15,481 nt of DNA, taken from contig DKQD01000180.1 of NCBI GenBank assembly GCA_002474345.1, forward strand, positions 1-15,481, written 5' to 3'. The translations under genes and the position numbers were made by a program. The DNA is from Bacteriovoracaceae bacterium UBA7317 (lineage in GTDB: Bacteria; Bdellovibrionota; Bacteriovoracia; Bacteriovoracales; Bacteriovoracaceae). Under the pieces are notes generated by a model, which worked only from the letters and a program-made list of their open reading frames with translations, was not told where the DNA came from and did no database searches. Numbering within the stretch: the first letter of the stretch is position 1; the number at the start of each line of letters is the position of its first letter. Of this stretch, positions 1-7,631 are shown one piece after another.

Positions 1-1
1 T

Positions 2-1381
2 CCAAAAGGCATGCGGAATTTAAATGATGATCGTCTAAAAACTTGGGAGAGTATAGAAAGAGTAGGAAAAGAACTCTTTAAAAAGGAATCGGACTTTTTA
101 AAAAAGAGGGTTTCTTTTTTGGATCCCGAAGGTTGTTGTATGGTCATTTACACTTCAGGAACGACAGGACAACCCAAAGGAGCGATGCTCAGTGGTCGAA
201 ACGTTACTGTAGCCGCTGATGGAGTTTTTGAAGAAGTGGAAATGGGTCCACAGGATACCCTTCTTTCTTACCTTCCTCTTTGTCATGTTGCTGAAAAAAT
301 CTTTTCCCTTTTCATACCACTAACAACAGGGAGTATTGTTCACTTTGGTGAATCGATTAATACCATTCAAGAAGACCTCCGTGAAGTTTCACCCACGATT
401 TTTTTAGGAGTTCCTAGAATTTGGGAAAAAATGCATGCGACCGCAACTCTTAAAATGAAGGATAGTTCTTGGCTAAAAAAGACGCTTTTTCAATGGGCGA
501 TTCAAAGTGGCCTCAAAAGAACAAGAAAAAAGGATCAAGATTTTAAAGATCGTCTTGGCCAATTTATATATGACCTTCTTATTTATAGACCACTTCAGGA
601 AAGATTGGGGTTAAGAAATGTCCGCTTTCCTATAAGTGGAGCCGCTCCCATTGGTGAAGAATTACTAGAGTGGTTTTCAGCTGTTGGAATTTCTATTAGT
701 GAAGGTTTTGGAATGACAGAGTGTAGCGGTATTTCCCATGTCAATAGGCCTTGGGATATTCATATCGGTGATGTTGGCCTTCCTGTTGGGGACCTCCATT
801 GTAAGACGGCTGAGGATGGTGAAATCCTAATAAAGGCACCTCAAGTTTTTCTAGGCTATTATAATGATCCTGAAAAAACGGCGGAGGCCATTGATAAAGA
901 TGGTTGGCTCCATACAGGTGATATAGGCTCTGTAGACCCCAATGGTCGTCTTAAAATAACTGGCCGGAAAAAAGAAATTATTATTACGGCAGGAGGAAAA
1001 AACTTATCTCCCGAAAAAATAGAAAACGTGCTTAAATTATCCCCCTATATTAAAGAAGTTGTTGCAATTGGTGATAGACGAAAATATATAGGGGCACTTG
1101 TTCAAATAGATAGAGATGCAGTTGGTGATTGGGCCACGAGAAGAAAAATTCCTTATACAGATTTTCCAGATTTGAGTTCAAAAAAAGAAGTTCAGGACTT
1201 AATTCAATCAGAAATTCATAAGGCCAATAATAATCTGGCACAAGTTGAGAATGTGAGGGCCTTTAGGCTTTTTCCAAAGGAACTCCATCAGGATGATGGC
1301 GAGTTGACGGCAACTCAAAAGGTTCGGAGGAAGGCCATCGTAGAGATTTGGAGAGATTTAATTGAGGAGCTCTATCCATGA
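2..1381 (+). CDS. Long-chain acyl-CoA synthetase (AMP-forming), C-terminal ~459 residues; 5' end outside the window
   Basis: Activates a fatty or other carboxylic acid to its acyl-CoA through an acyl-AMP intermediate. The frame is open to the left edge (Pro-Lys-Gly precede the Met at 11), and family members are about 600 residues, so the Met at 11 is internal and roughly 140 residues are missing. Counting from that Met: the P-loop-like AMP-binding motif TSGTTGQPKG at 48-57, the EGFGMTE adenine-binding motif at 231-237, HTGD at 301-304, the hinge GRKKEIIITAGGK at 318-330, and a C-terminal lysine in LTATQKVRRK near 437. These are the hallmarks of the ANL superfamily; the overall style is FadD15/long-chain type. 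The stop overlaps the livH start (ATGA, 1378-1381), so the two are translationally coupled. An acyl-CoA ligase beside Liv-type permeases is a recurring arrangement in proteobacteria and suggests that a transported acid is activated on entry. Chain-length specificity cannot be read from the sequence. Confidence 0.93.
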   Translation, partial: PKGMRNLNDDRLKTWESIERVGKELFKKESDFLKKRVSFLDPEGCCMVIYTSGTTGQPKGAMLSGRNVTVAADGVFEEVEMGPQDTLLSYLPLCHVAEKIFSLFIPLTTGSIVHFGESINTIQEDLREVSPTIFLGVPRIWEKMHATATLKMKDSSWLKKTLFQWAIQSGLKRTRKKDQDFKDRLGQFIYDLLIYRPLQERLGLRNVRFPISGAAPIGEELLEWFSAVGISISEGFGMTECSGISHVNRPWDIHIGDVGLPVGDLHCKTAEDGEILIKAPQVFLGYYNDPEKTAEAIDKDGWLHTGDIGSVDPNGRLKITGRKKEIIITAGGKNLSPEKIENVLKLSPYIKEVVAIGDRRKYIGALVQIDRDAVGDWATRRKIPYTDFPDLSSKKEVQDLIQSEIHKANNNLAQVENVRAFRLFPKELHQDDGELTATQKVRRKAIVEIWRDLIEELYP

Positions 1382-2274
1382 CTAATTTTTTGGAACTCAC
1401 TGTTTCAGGGATAGCTTTAGGGGCCATTTACGCCCTGGTGGCATTAGGCTTTTCTGTCATTTATAGAGGCAGTCAGGTTTTTAACTTTGCCCAGGGAGAG
1501 TTTTTAACTTGGGGAGCTTTTGGAATGATTGCTTTATTAGAAGCAGGTGTTCCCTGGGGGCTTGCTCTTTTAGGAACGATGATTGGAACAGGTCTATTGG
1601 GAGGGCTTGTCGAGCGGAGTATTTTGAGACCGCTTGTGGGAAGGCCAATTTTTGTCACTATTATTGTCACTATTTTTATAGGGGCCATTCTTCATGCTAC
1701 TGCCCATGTTGTTTGGGGAAGTGATCCCATGGGTATGCCGACTCCTTGGGACGCAATGAAAGCTTTTAAGTTAGGTGAAGTGAGTATCTGGTATAATTCT
1801 CTTGCGGCCATATTTGGAGCAGCTTTTGCCCTCGGTGGGTTTTTTCTTATGATTTCATTTACGAGGTTTGGAGTTGCTATGAGGGCGACGGCGAGTGATC
1901 AAGAGACTGCTTTGGCCATGGGGATTCCGGTTGGTCGAATTCTTGGTGCCACCTGGTTTTTGTCGGCAGCTTTTGCTGCTTTAGGAGGGGTCCTCCTTTC
2001 AATGTTTCCAAGGCAAGCGGATATGGGATTAAGTTATGTCGCTTTGAGGGCCTTTCCCGCCGTCATTGTGGGAGGTCTTGAAAGTGTTGGGGGAACAATT
2101 TTAGCTGGAGTTTTATTAGGTGTTGTAGAGGTTTATGCCCAAGGGTATGTAAATCCTTTGCTTGGCAACTTTGGTCAAAACTTTCATGCAGTTTTTCCAT
2201 ATATCGTCATGATAGCTTTTCTCATTTTTAGGCCTTATGGTCTTTTTGGTTTAAAAGAAGTGGAGCGGTTGTAA
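1378..2274 (+). CDS. livH: Branched-chain amino acid-type ABC transporter permease, LivH family
   Basis: Inner-membrane permease subunit of a hydrophobic amino acid uptake (HAAT) ABC transporter; it pairs with LivM to form the translocation channel. The 298-residue length is normal for LivH. It is almost wholly hydrophobic, with the N-terminal signature GFSVIYRGSQVFNFAQGEF (about 24-42) and a cytoplasmic EAA-like coupling loop RATASDQETALAMGIPVGR (about 169-187), where the ATPase subunit docks. A clean Shine-Dalgarno GAGGAG (1364-1369) lies 8 nt before the ATG, inside the end of the acyl-CoA ligase gene; start and upstream stop overlap by 4 bp. The livM start overlaps its stop. Members linked to acyl-CoA ligases may carry substrates other than Leu/Ile/Val, so the amino acid assignment is by family only. 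Confidence 0.93.
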   Translation: MTNFLELTVSGIALGAIYALVALGFSVIYRGSQVFNFAQGEFLTWGAFGMIALLEAGVPWGLALLGTMIGTGLLGGLVERSILRPLVGRPIFVTIIVTIFIGAILHATAHVVWGSDPMGMPTPWDAMKAFKLGEVSIWYNSLAAIFGAAFALGGFFLMISFTRFGVAMRATASDQETALAMGIPVGRILGATWFLSAAFAALGGVLLSMFPRQADMGLSYVALRAFPAVIVGGLESVGGTILAGVLLGVVEVYAQGYVNPLLGNFGQNFHAVFPYIVMIAFLIFRPYGLFGLKEVERL

Positions 2275-3368
2275 TGCCAACAAGAAAACTTGTCACAAGT
2301 TATACTCAAGATCTAGAAAGATTTCCTGACCTCTGGGATAAAATAGGTTTATGGATTGGTTTTACAATCTTAATCCTCTTTCCCTTTGTGGCGAGTTCTT
2401 ATTGGCTAACAATCCTTAATCAGGCCTTTATTGCTGTTATTGGTTCTGTTGCCCTTATGATTTTGACGGGTTTTGCTGGCCAAATAAGTTTAGGTCATGC
2501 TGCCTTTTTAGGAATCGGAGCATACACTGTCGCTATTTTAGGTGCGCGTTTTCACATCCCCTTTTGGCTTGCTTTACCCATAGCAGGAATACTCGCTTCT
2601 TTGATAGGTCTTATCATTGGTCCCTTTGCTCTTAGGTTGAGGGGTCTTTACCTGGCCATTGTGACTTTGGGGCTTCTCTTTTTGACTGAGCATATTCTTA
2701 TGAGTTTTCCTGAATATACGGGAGGAGTTTCTGGCCTAAGCGTTCCTACTCACCTTGGTTTTACTAAAGTAGAAGGTGAGGGAGGACTCGGGGCTTTTTC
2801 AAGGCCCTCTGAAATTTTTGGTTTTAGGGTTTCATTTGCTCACAAGATCTATTTTATTTTGGCCCTTCTTGCCTTAGGGTCAGCTTTTCTTTGCTCAAAT
2901 ATTAGAAGGTCCACCTTGGGAAGGTCGATGATGGCCGTAAGGGAAAGTGATCTGGCAGCTTCAGTCATTGGTGTAAACCCCGCTGTCGCAAAAATTGCTG
3001 CCTTTGGCATCTCGTCCTTTTTGGCCGGAGTTGCTGGAGGTGCTTTTGCTCTTCAGCAGCAGTATATCACAATTGTTCCACCCTTTGATCTCAGCCTGAG
3101 TATTCAATATATAACAATGATTGTCCTAGGTGGAGTAGGAACAACATTCGGAGCTGTTGCCGGTGCTTTGGTTTTTATTATTTGCTCTCCTATGATGGAG
3201 TGGGTGGGGTCTCATTTACCTTTGATAAACAAGCTCACAAACGCTCAGCAATCAACACTTCTTTTTAGTGTACTTGTCTGTATTATACTAATTTATGAAC
3301 CATTTGGGCTTTACGGAGTTTGGCTTAAGGTTAAAAGGTATTTTTTGACTTGGCCTTTCCGCTATTAA
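2274..3368 (+). CDS. livM: Branched-chain amino acid-type ABC transporter permease, LivM family
   Basis: Second permease subunit, partner of the LivH encoded just upstream. The 364 residues contain multiple membrane segments. The LivM signature LTGFAGQISLGHAAFLGIGA lies at 64-83 and the cytoplasmic coupling loop GRSMMAVRESDLAASVIGV at 216-234. A hydrophilic N-terminal extension (residues 1-23, with TSYTQDLERFPD) precedes the first membrane segment. From memory, extensions with a TSYxxDxxxF-like sequence occur in LivM proteins from clusters containing an acyl-CoA ligase. The ATG overlaps the livH stop by one base (TAATG), with GGAG at 2262-2265 as the ribosome binding site. No ATPase (LivG/LivF) follows: the next gene is on the opposite strand and shares the last four bases, so the operon ends here and the ATPases must be upstream of the window or elsewhere. 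Confidence 0.93.
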   Translation: MPTRKLVTSYTQDLERFPDLWDKIGLWIGFTILILFPFVASSYWLTILNQAFIAVIGSVALMILTGFAGQISLGHAAFLGIGAYTVAILGARFHIPFWLALPIAGILASLIGLIIGPFALRLRGLYLAIVTLGLLFLTEHILMSFPEYTGGVSGLSVPTHLGFTKVEGEGGLGAFSRPSEIFGFRVSFAHKIYFILALLALGSAFLCSNIRRSTLGRSMMAVRESDLAASVIGVNPAVAKIAAFGISSFLAGVAGGAFALQQQYITIVPPFDLSLSIQYITMIVLGGVGTTFGAVAGALVFIICSPMMEWVGSHLPLINKLTNAQQSTLLFSVLVCIILIYEPFGLYGVWLKVKRYFLTWPFRY

Positions 3369-3748
3369 TTCTGGCAATACCTTTTAAAAATTAAGTCAAC
3401 CGTTCCTAAAAAAATTTCTTTTTTTATTGGTTTAATAATCCAATGATGGATTCCGGCTTGAGTCCCTTCTTTCTTCATCTGAGGGCTTGTTTCTGTTGTC
3501 AAAATGACAATGGGAGCTTCTGTTATTTTTTGTAAAAAAATTTCTTTTGCGAGCTCTAGTCCACTAATGCCTGGCATGTGAAGGTCAGTAATAATAATGT
3601 CTATTGAGCTTGCATCTTTTTTAAGGATTTCAAGTCCATCTTCACCATTATAAGCTGTTATGACCTGGTAGCCATGTTCACTTAATATTGTCTTAAGCAT
3701 ATCAATATATTCTCGGTTATCTTCAACGAGTAGAATCTTCTTAACCAT
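3365..3748 (-). CDS. Single-domain response regulator (CheY-like receiver)
   Basis: A 127-residue stand-alone receiver domain with no output domain, so it probably acts by protein contact or passes phosphate on. All key residues are present: the acidic pair E9-D10, the phospho-acceptor D55 in IIITDLHMPG, T84/T85 at the switch position, and K106 in the KP motif. The start has a good ribosome binding site (CGGAG, about 8 nt upstream). It lies 24 bp downstream of the sensor kinase gene on the same strand, which makes that Hpt-containing kinase its obvious phosphodonor and implies co-transcription. Its stop codon overlaps the livM stop on the other strand. Output target unknown. Confidence 0.93.
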   Translation of the reverse strand: MVKKILLVEDNREYIDMLKTILSEHGYQVITAYNGEDGLEILKKDASSIDIIITDLHMPGISGLELAKEIFLQKITEAPIVILTTETSPQMKKEGTQAGIHHWIIKPIKKEIFLGTVDLIFKRYCQN

Positions 3749-3772
3749 TAGTTACTCCGTATTAACATTTTA

Positions 3773-6355
3773 TTATGGAATAATGATTTCAAATTTAGTT
3801 CCTTTTAAAGGAGTGGAGGAAACTTTAATCTCTCCTCCAATACTTTGGATGAGGCTTTTCACTGCATCCATTCCGATACCTCTTCCACTCAATTCATCTG
3901 CATCATCTTTTGAGCTTAATAAAGGGTGGAAAATTAGATTTAATTTTTCTTGATGATTTAGTTCTTCATTTTTAATGAGACCTGAATAAACTGCCTTTTG
4001 ATAAATCTTTGATGTATCAATTCCAAACCCATCATCTGATAATTCTATTTTAAAACTACAATCTGTATTTTCTAATTTTGAGTATTTTATTACTAAATTA
4101 CCAACCTCATCTTTCCCACTTTTTTTCCTGTCTTCCGCTTTTTCTAAGCCATGGTCTATTGAATTTCTAATCATGTGGACCAAAATATCTTTTAGGCTTT
4201 GGGCCTTAGGGATTGGTATTAAGAAGTCTTCGCCTATGACATTAAACGAAGTCTTTTTTTCAAGTTCGATGGATATATCGCTAATTTGTTTTTCAAAAGA
4301 CATCAAAATATTAAAAATAGATTCACCATTAACTTTATTACAAATTTTTTCAAATAAATCTTTATCAAGTTTCCCATTTTTTTGAATATTCCAAATTTCA
4401 TTTTTAATTATATTAAAATTTTCAAGTGGAATATTTTCTTCGGAAGATTTTTTGGAACTCTCAATAAACTCTATAAGCTTTTGGAGAACAACTTTTAGGG
4501 AGCTTTTAATTTCAACTAATAGCTCTTCGACAGTGTTTTTAACTCCTGGCTTTTCTAAAAATGCATCATCAAGTTTATTTTCATGAAGTATATTAAGTAT
4601 CTTTTTTATGATTTCATAGGTGTCTGTTTCATTAATAGAAAGGCATAATTTTGAAAAGTATAAGCACTCATTTTCTAGCCTTGTTAAGTCTTTAATCCAA
4701 TCACTGTTATTTTCAAATACTGATATGTCACTCACTCTCTCATCTAAAAAATTACTTTCGACTGGAATATTTATTTTAAGTTGATTATTAATAACTTTTA
4801 AATAATTAATGAAGAGCCCATGTATTTTAAATATATCTAATTCAAGCCTAGAAAGAAAATCTATAGAAAAGTTTAAATGTCCTTTTATTATACCATCAAC
4901 ACCTTCTTCAATAGAGTGAACTAAATCTCTTATTTGATCTAGGGAACCTGAACTCCCCTTTATTGTATGAAGGTCTCTAAATATTTCAATCAAAAGAGAT
5001 TTTCTATCATCGTCAGTTGTAAGGTCTTTAAAATTTTTAAAAATATTTATTGAATTGTTAATTCTTTTAAAGTTCTGAATCATAATTTTACTGAGGTCTC
5101 TTTTTGAACCAAAATCTAAAGCCTCTTTCATAATTTTTAGTTCTTCATCTTTTTTATGGAGTTCAGTTTCTTGTTGCACTTTTTCAGTGACGTCTTCAAC
5201 TACATACAATAAGTATTCGAGATTACCATCTTCGTTAAAAATTGGGTCGTGGATGGAATTAATTATTCTTTTCTCACCATTTTTTATTATGGTTATTGTT
5301 TCAGGTATAAAATGGCTCACAGCAAACCACTGAATATCGTCACCATAAAAACAGATGTTTAATACTGATTGGATATCGCTATAAGTGATGCTTTTAGGGT
5401 CTATTTCCTTATACATAACGTCGTATATGTTTTTACCGATAATATCTTCACCAAAAATCTCTTTAGTAAAATCTGAAATAGGTTCAACTATTTTGTGCTC
5501 ACTGTTAATTTTAAAAACTGCTTGAGACATATTATGTAAAAGTTTGGCTATATTATTTTTTTCTTGATTTAACTCTTCCGTTTTTTCAAAAACAATTTCA
5601 ATTAAGTCTTCGGCATAGCTCCTAAGTTGTTTATGAGCTTTTTCGAGCTTTCTTTTCATATCGTTAAATGAGTCCGTCAGGTCCTGAAGCTCATCAGTCG
5701 ATTCCGGTAAATTCCTTTTAAGTTCAAGGTCGGGACCTGAAAGATCTTCAAAATCAAGATTTTGAGCATACGAGGCCATATTTTTAAGGTGTTTTGCTAC
5801 AAAAAATTGAAAAATAAGAAAAAAGAAAAAACCGAGGGCAATAACTTGAGAAATTTGAATGATACCAAAGTTAAAAATTTGCTTATTAACTTTTTCCTTC
5901 GCAATCTCTAAGCTAGCGTATAGGTGAATAGTTCCCATATTGAGAGGCTTAAATTCTCCACTGTTTTCTTTGTAGATGATATCGTACTTTTTATAGGGGC
6001 CTAGGTACCGCCTTTCCTTTATGGGCATATCCTTGTGATTAGGACTGACTAAAGAATAAGCGTCCTTGTCCTCATCTATAAGCTTTACTCGAAGTTCTAC
6101 AATTTCAGGAATTTTTATAATTGCCTTAAGGGATTCTAAAACTTGTCCACGGTCCTCATAAAAAAGCGAAAGAGCTATAGGCGGTAGATGGATTTTATTA
6201 ATATCTTCCAATGACTTTTCAACTTCTTGGACTTCTTCGCGGTAGTCCTGATTTATAATCAGTGTAAAAGCGATTAATGCAACAGCTAAAGTTGATAAAA
6301 GAATAAGAGGGGTCATTTTTAAGGCAACTGACGATTTCTTTTTTTTGTCTGACAT
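3773..6355 (-). CDS. Membrane-bound CheA-like sensor histidine kinase: periplasmic sensor, HAMP, PAS, Hpt, CheA-type ATPase
   Basis: An 860-residue kinase expected to sense an extracytoplasmic signal and phosphorylate the receiver encoded just downstream. Domains in order: membrane segment about 15-34; periplasmic region about 35-160, not assignable by me; membrane segment about 162-186; HAMP about 187-240; coiled coil about 240-272; PAS about 272-390, ending in the usual DVTEKVQ helix; Hpt about 415-520 with the phosphorylatable H463 in LHTIKGSSG; a Lys/Glu/Asn-rich helical stretch 520-690; then a CheA P4-type ATPase with N-box HMIRNSIDHGLE (N731), G1 box DDGFGID (774-780) and G2 box SGRGIGMD (823-830). 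It ends right after the ATPase (GTKFEIIIP), so the CheW-binding P5 domain of true CheA is absent. It also lacks a fused receiver. A Shine-Dalgarno GGAAGGA directly precedes the ATG. A role outside the chemoreceptor array is likely; the signal is unknown. Confidence 0.9.
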   Translation of the reverse strand: MSDKKKKSSVALKMTPLILLSTLAVALIAFTLIINQDYREEVQEVEKSLEDINKIHLPPIALSLFYEDRGQVLESLKAIIKIPEIVELRVKLIDEDKDAYSLVSPNHKDMPIKERRYLGPYKKYDIIYKENSGEFKPLNMGTIHLYASLEIAKEKVNKQIFNFGIIQISQVIALGFFFFLIFQFFVAKHLKNMASYAQNLDFEDLSGPDLELKRNLPESTDELQDLTDSFNDMKRKLEKAHKQLRSYAEDLIEIVFEKTEELNQEKNNIAKLLHNMSQAVFKINSEHKIVEPISDFTKEIFGEDIIGKNIYDVMYKEIDPKSITYSDIQSVLNICFYGDDIQWFAVSHFIPETITIIKNGEKRIINSIHDPIFNEDGNLEYLLYVVEDVTEKVQQETELHKKDEELKIMKEALDFGSKRDLSKIMIQNFKRINNSINIFKNFKDLTTDDDRKSLLIEIFRDLHTIKGSSGSLDQIRDLVHSIEEGVDGIIKGHLNFSIDFLSRLELDIFKIHGLFINYLKVINNQLKINIPVESNFLDERVSDISVFENNSDWIKDLTRLENECLYFSKLCLSINETDTYEIIKKILNILHENKLDDAFLEKPGVKNTVEELLVEIKSSLKVVLQKLIEFIESSKKSSEENIPLENFNIIKNEIWNIQKNGKLDKDLFEKICNKVNGESIFNILMSFEKQISDISIELEKKTSFNVIGEDFLIPIPKAQSLKDILVHMIRNSIDHGLEKAEDRKKSGKDEVGNLVIKYSKLENTDCSFKIELSDDGFGIDTSKIYQKAVYSGLIKNEELNHQEKLNLIFHPLLSSKDDADELSGRGIGMDAVKSLIQSIGGEIKVSSTPLKGTKFEIIIP

Positions 6356-6394
6356 ATCCTTCCCTCATATGATTTTCGCTCAAATCAAAACTCA

Positions 6395-6400
6395 ATTATA
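6395..6400 (-). promoter_or_regulatory. Candidate -10 element upstream of the sensor kinase gene
   Basis: A perfect TATAAT on the minus strand, about 40 bases before the kinase ATG, in the 67-bp gap after the ATP-grasp gene. No convincing -35 hexamer sits 16-18 bp further upstream. The kinase could therefore have its own weak or activated promoter, or be read from the ATP-grasp gene promoter. A single hexamer in AT-rich DNA is weak evidence. Confidence 0.25.
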
Positions 6401-6423
6401 GAGGGTAGGGAACGATACCAGAT

Positions 6424-7452
6424 TTAAGTAGTCACCTTATTTTTTGTGAACTTGAGAATACCTTCGTAAAATCTCTCTAAGGCGTCTTTTTGGGGTGATA
6501 AGCTTTTTCCATCTCTAAAAAGAAAAAAGAGTTCAGGCTCAACCATTTCTAACTCCCCAACAAGAGGCCCTAGGCTTGTTGGAATCAAGTCGACTCTTGC
6601 ATAAAGAGGCGTACTTTTTAACTCTTGTTTTTTCCCCTCTTGAGAGTGAAAAAAGAGAGAATTATTGAAGGAGTCCCTTATTTTAGAAAATGCAATTTTT
6701 GCTTTCTCTTCAATAATGGGAGAAGCTTTAAGGCAGTGAACTGAACCGCCCCTCTCATCTTGAACTAGCCACCCGCCTTTTTTTGGTTTTTTTAAGACGC
6801 TATGGCTATAGTTTCCATTGAGGAAGATAAGAGACCATTCACCTTCAGTTTCAATTTCTTTATGGTAAGGCTGGATGAGCATGTTGCGACCTTTCCTAAT
6901 CTTTTCGAATGGACGCGTTTCATCGGGGCTTGTACCTTGAGAAATGGACTTTGCATCCTCAACGGATAAAACTCTAAAAGTGTCTACGGCCGCCGCTGAG
7001 ATAGTCGGCTTTACAACAAAAGGGCCCCTCTCCTCAAAAATCTTCATGAGGTTTAAGTCCTGATCACTTGGAATAAGTGTCGTATTAACAGTTGCAATAT
7101 TTTCATTTTTAAGGTCAAGAAGATAGCGCTTGTCCATATTCCAAAGCATCAAGGGGACTGGGTTAAGGACATTAAGTGATTCACTATGACACTCTCGAAG
7201 CCATGCTAAAAAATTGGTCCTCTTTTCTTCCGAGTCCATATAGTCCCAAGTTGACCGCACAATAAGTAAAGAAAAGTCCCTCTTTTTAAGGTCTTTGGGA
7301 GGTGTTCCCCATACAACGGGTGATATAGAAATACCTTTTTCTTCGAGGTAATCGACTGCAGCTTGGTCATCGTGTGTATAAAGAGGGTTTTTTGAACTAG
7401 GAAAGTAAGGACCCAAGTCCTGACAAGTGACAAAACCAATGGAACTCTTCAT
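6424..7452 (-). CDS. ATP-grasp domain protein, RimK/glutathione synthetase-like ligase of unknown substrate
   Basis: A 342-residue cytoplasmic protein of the ATP-grasp fold; such enzymes join a carboxylate to an amine or similar nucleophile through an acyl-phosphate. Visible landmarks: RSTWDY at 66-71; WNMDKRYL at 104-111, opening the ATP-grasp region; the ATP-binding lysine K148 in FVVKPTISAAA; EGEWSLIF at 203-210 with a neighbouring Lys-rich loop; and the metal-binding end YARVDLI (284-290) plus GELEMVEPELFF (299-310). The RSTWDY and VKPxxSA features recall the family that includes the D-cycloserine cyclo-ligase DcsG, but that family is broad and many members are uncharacterised, so no substrate is assigned. 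It is probably the first gene of a minus-strand unit with the kinase and receiver (67-bp gap), and it is divergent from the oligopeptidase gene. The start at 7452 has a modest AAGGGG site upstream; no better start is visible. Confidence 0.82.
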   Translation of the reverse strand: MKSSIGFVTCQDLGPYFPSSKNPLYTHDDQAAVDYLEEKGISISPVVWGTPPKDLKKRDFSLLIVRSTWDYMDSEEKRTNFLAWLRECHSESLNVLNPVPLMLWNMDKRYLLDLKNENIATVNTTLIPSDQDLNLMKIFEERGPFVVKPTISAAAVDTFRVLSVEDAKSISQGTSPDETRPFEKIRKGRNMLIQPYHKEIETEGEWSLIFLNGNYSHSVLKKPKKGGWLVQDERGGSVHCLKASPIIEEKAKIAFSKIRDSFNNSLFFHSQEGKKQELKSTPLYARVDLIPTSLGPLVGELEMVEPELFFLFRDGKSLSPQKDALERFYEGILKFTKNKVTT

Positions 7453-7631
7453 CGAGGAACCCCTTTTCTCTATAAAAGCTTCAACAATTTTTAGTCTATC
7501 TTTCTAATAATCTATACAATACTAAAGTAGTTTAATATATAAATATTTAACCAAACTTAATGATCACTCGCATAAAGAAATCACTGAGGTTCAATACTCT
7601 TACCTTTCCAGTCATTTTTGAGGAGCTTGTT
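7453..7631. promoter_or_regulatory. Divergent intergenic region with promoters for the ATP-grasp and oligopeptidase genes
   Basis: This 179-bp AT-rich spacer must hold promoters in both directions. On the minus strand, TAGACT and TATAGA are separated by 18 bp, upstream of the ATP-grasp start; a reasonable but imperfect pair. On the plus strand, TACAAT at 7515-7520 is a possible -10 without a clear -35. I see no obvious operator palindrome. Confidence 0.35.

Noticed and set aside
4173..4385. 70-codon plus-strand open frame inside the sensor kinase gene
   Set aside because: It is antisense to the conserved ATPase region and has no recognisable features.
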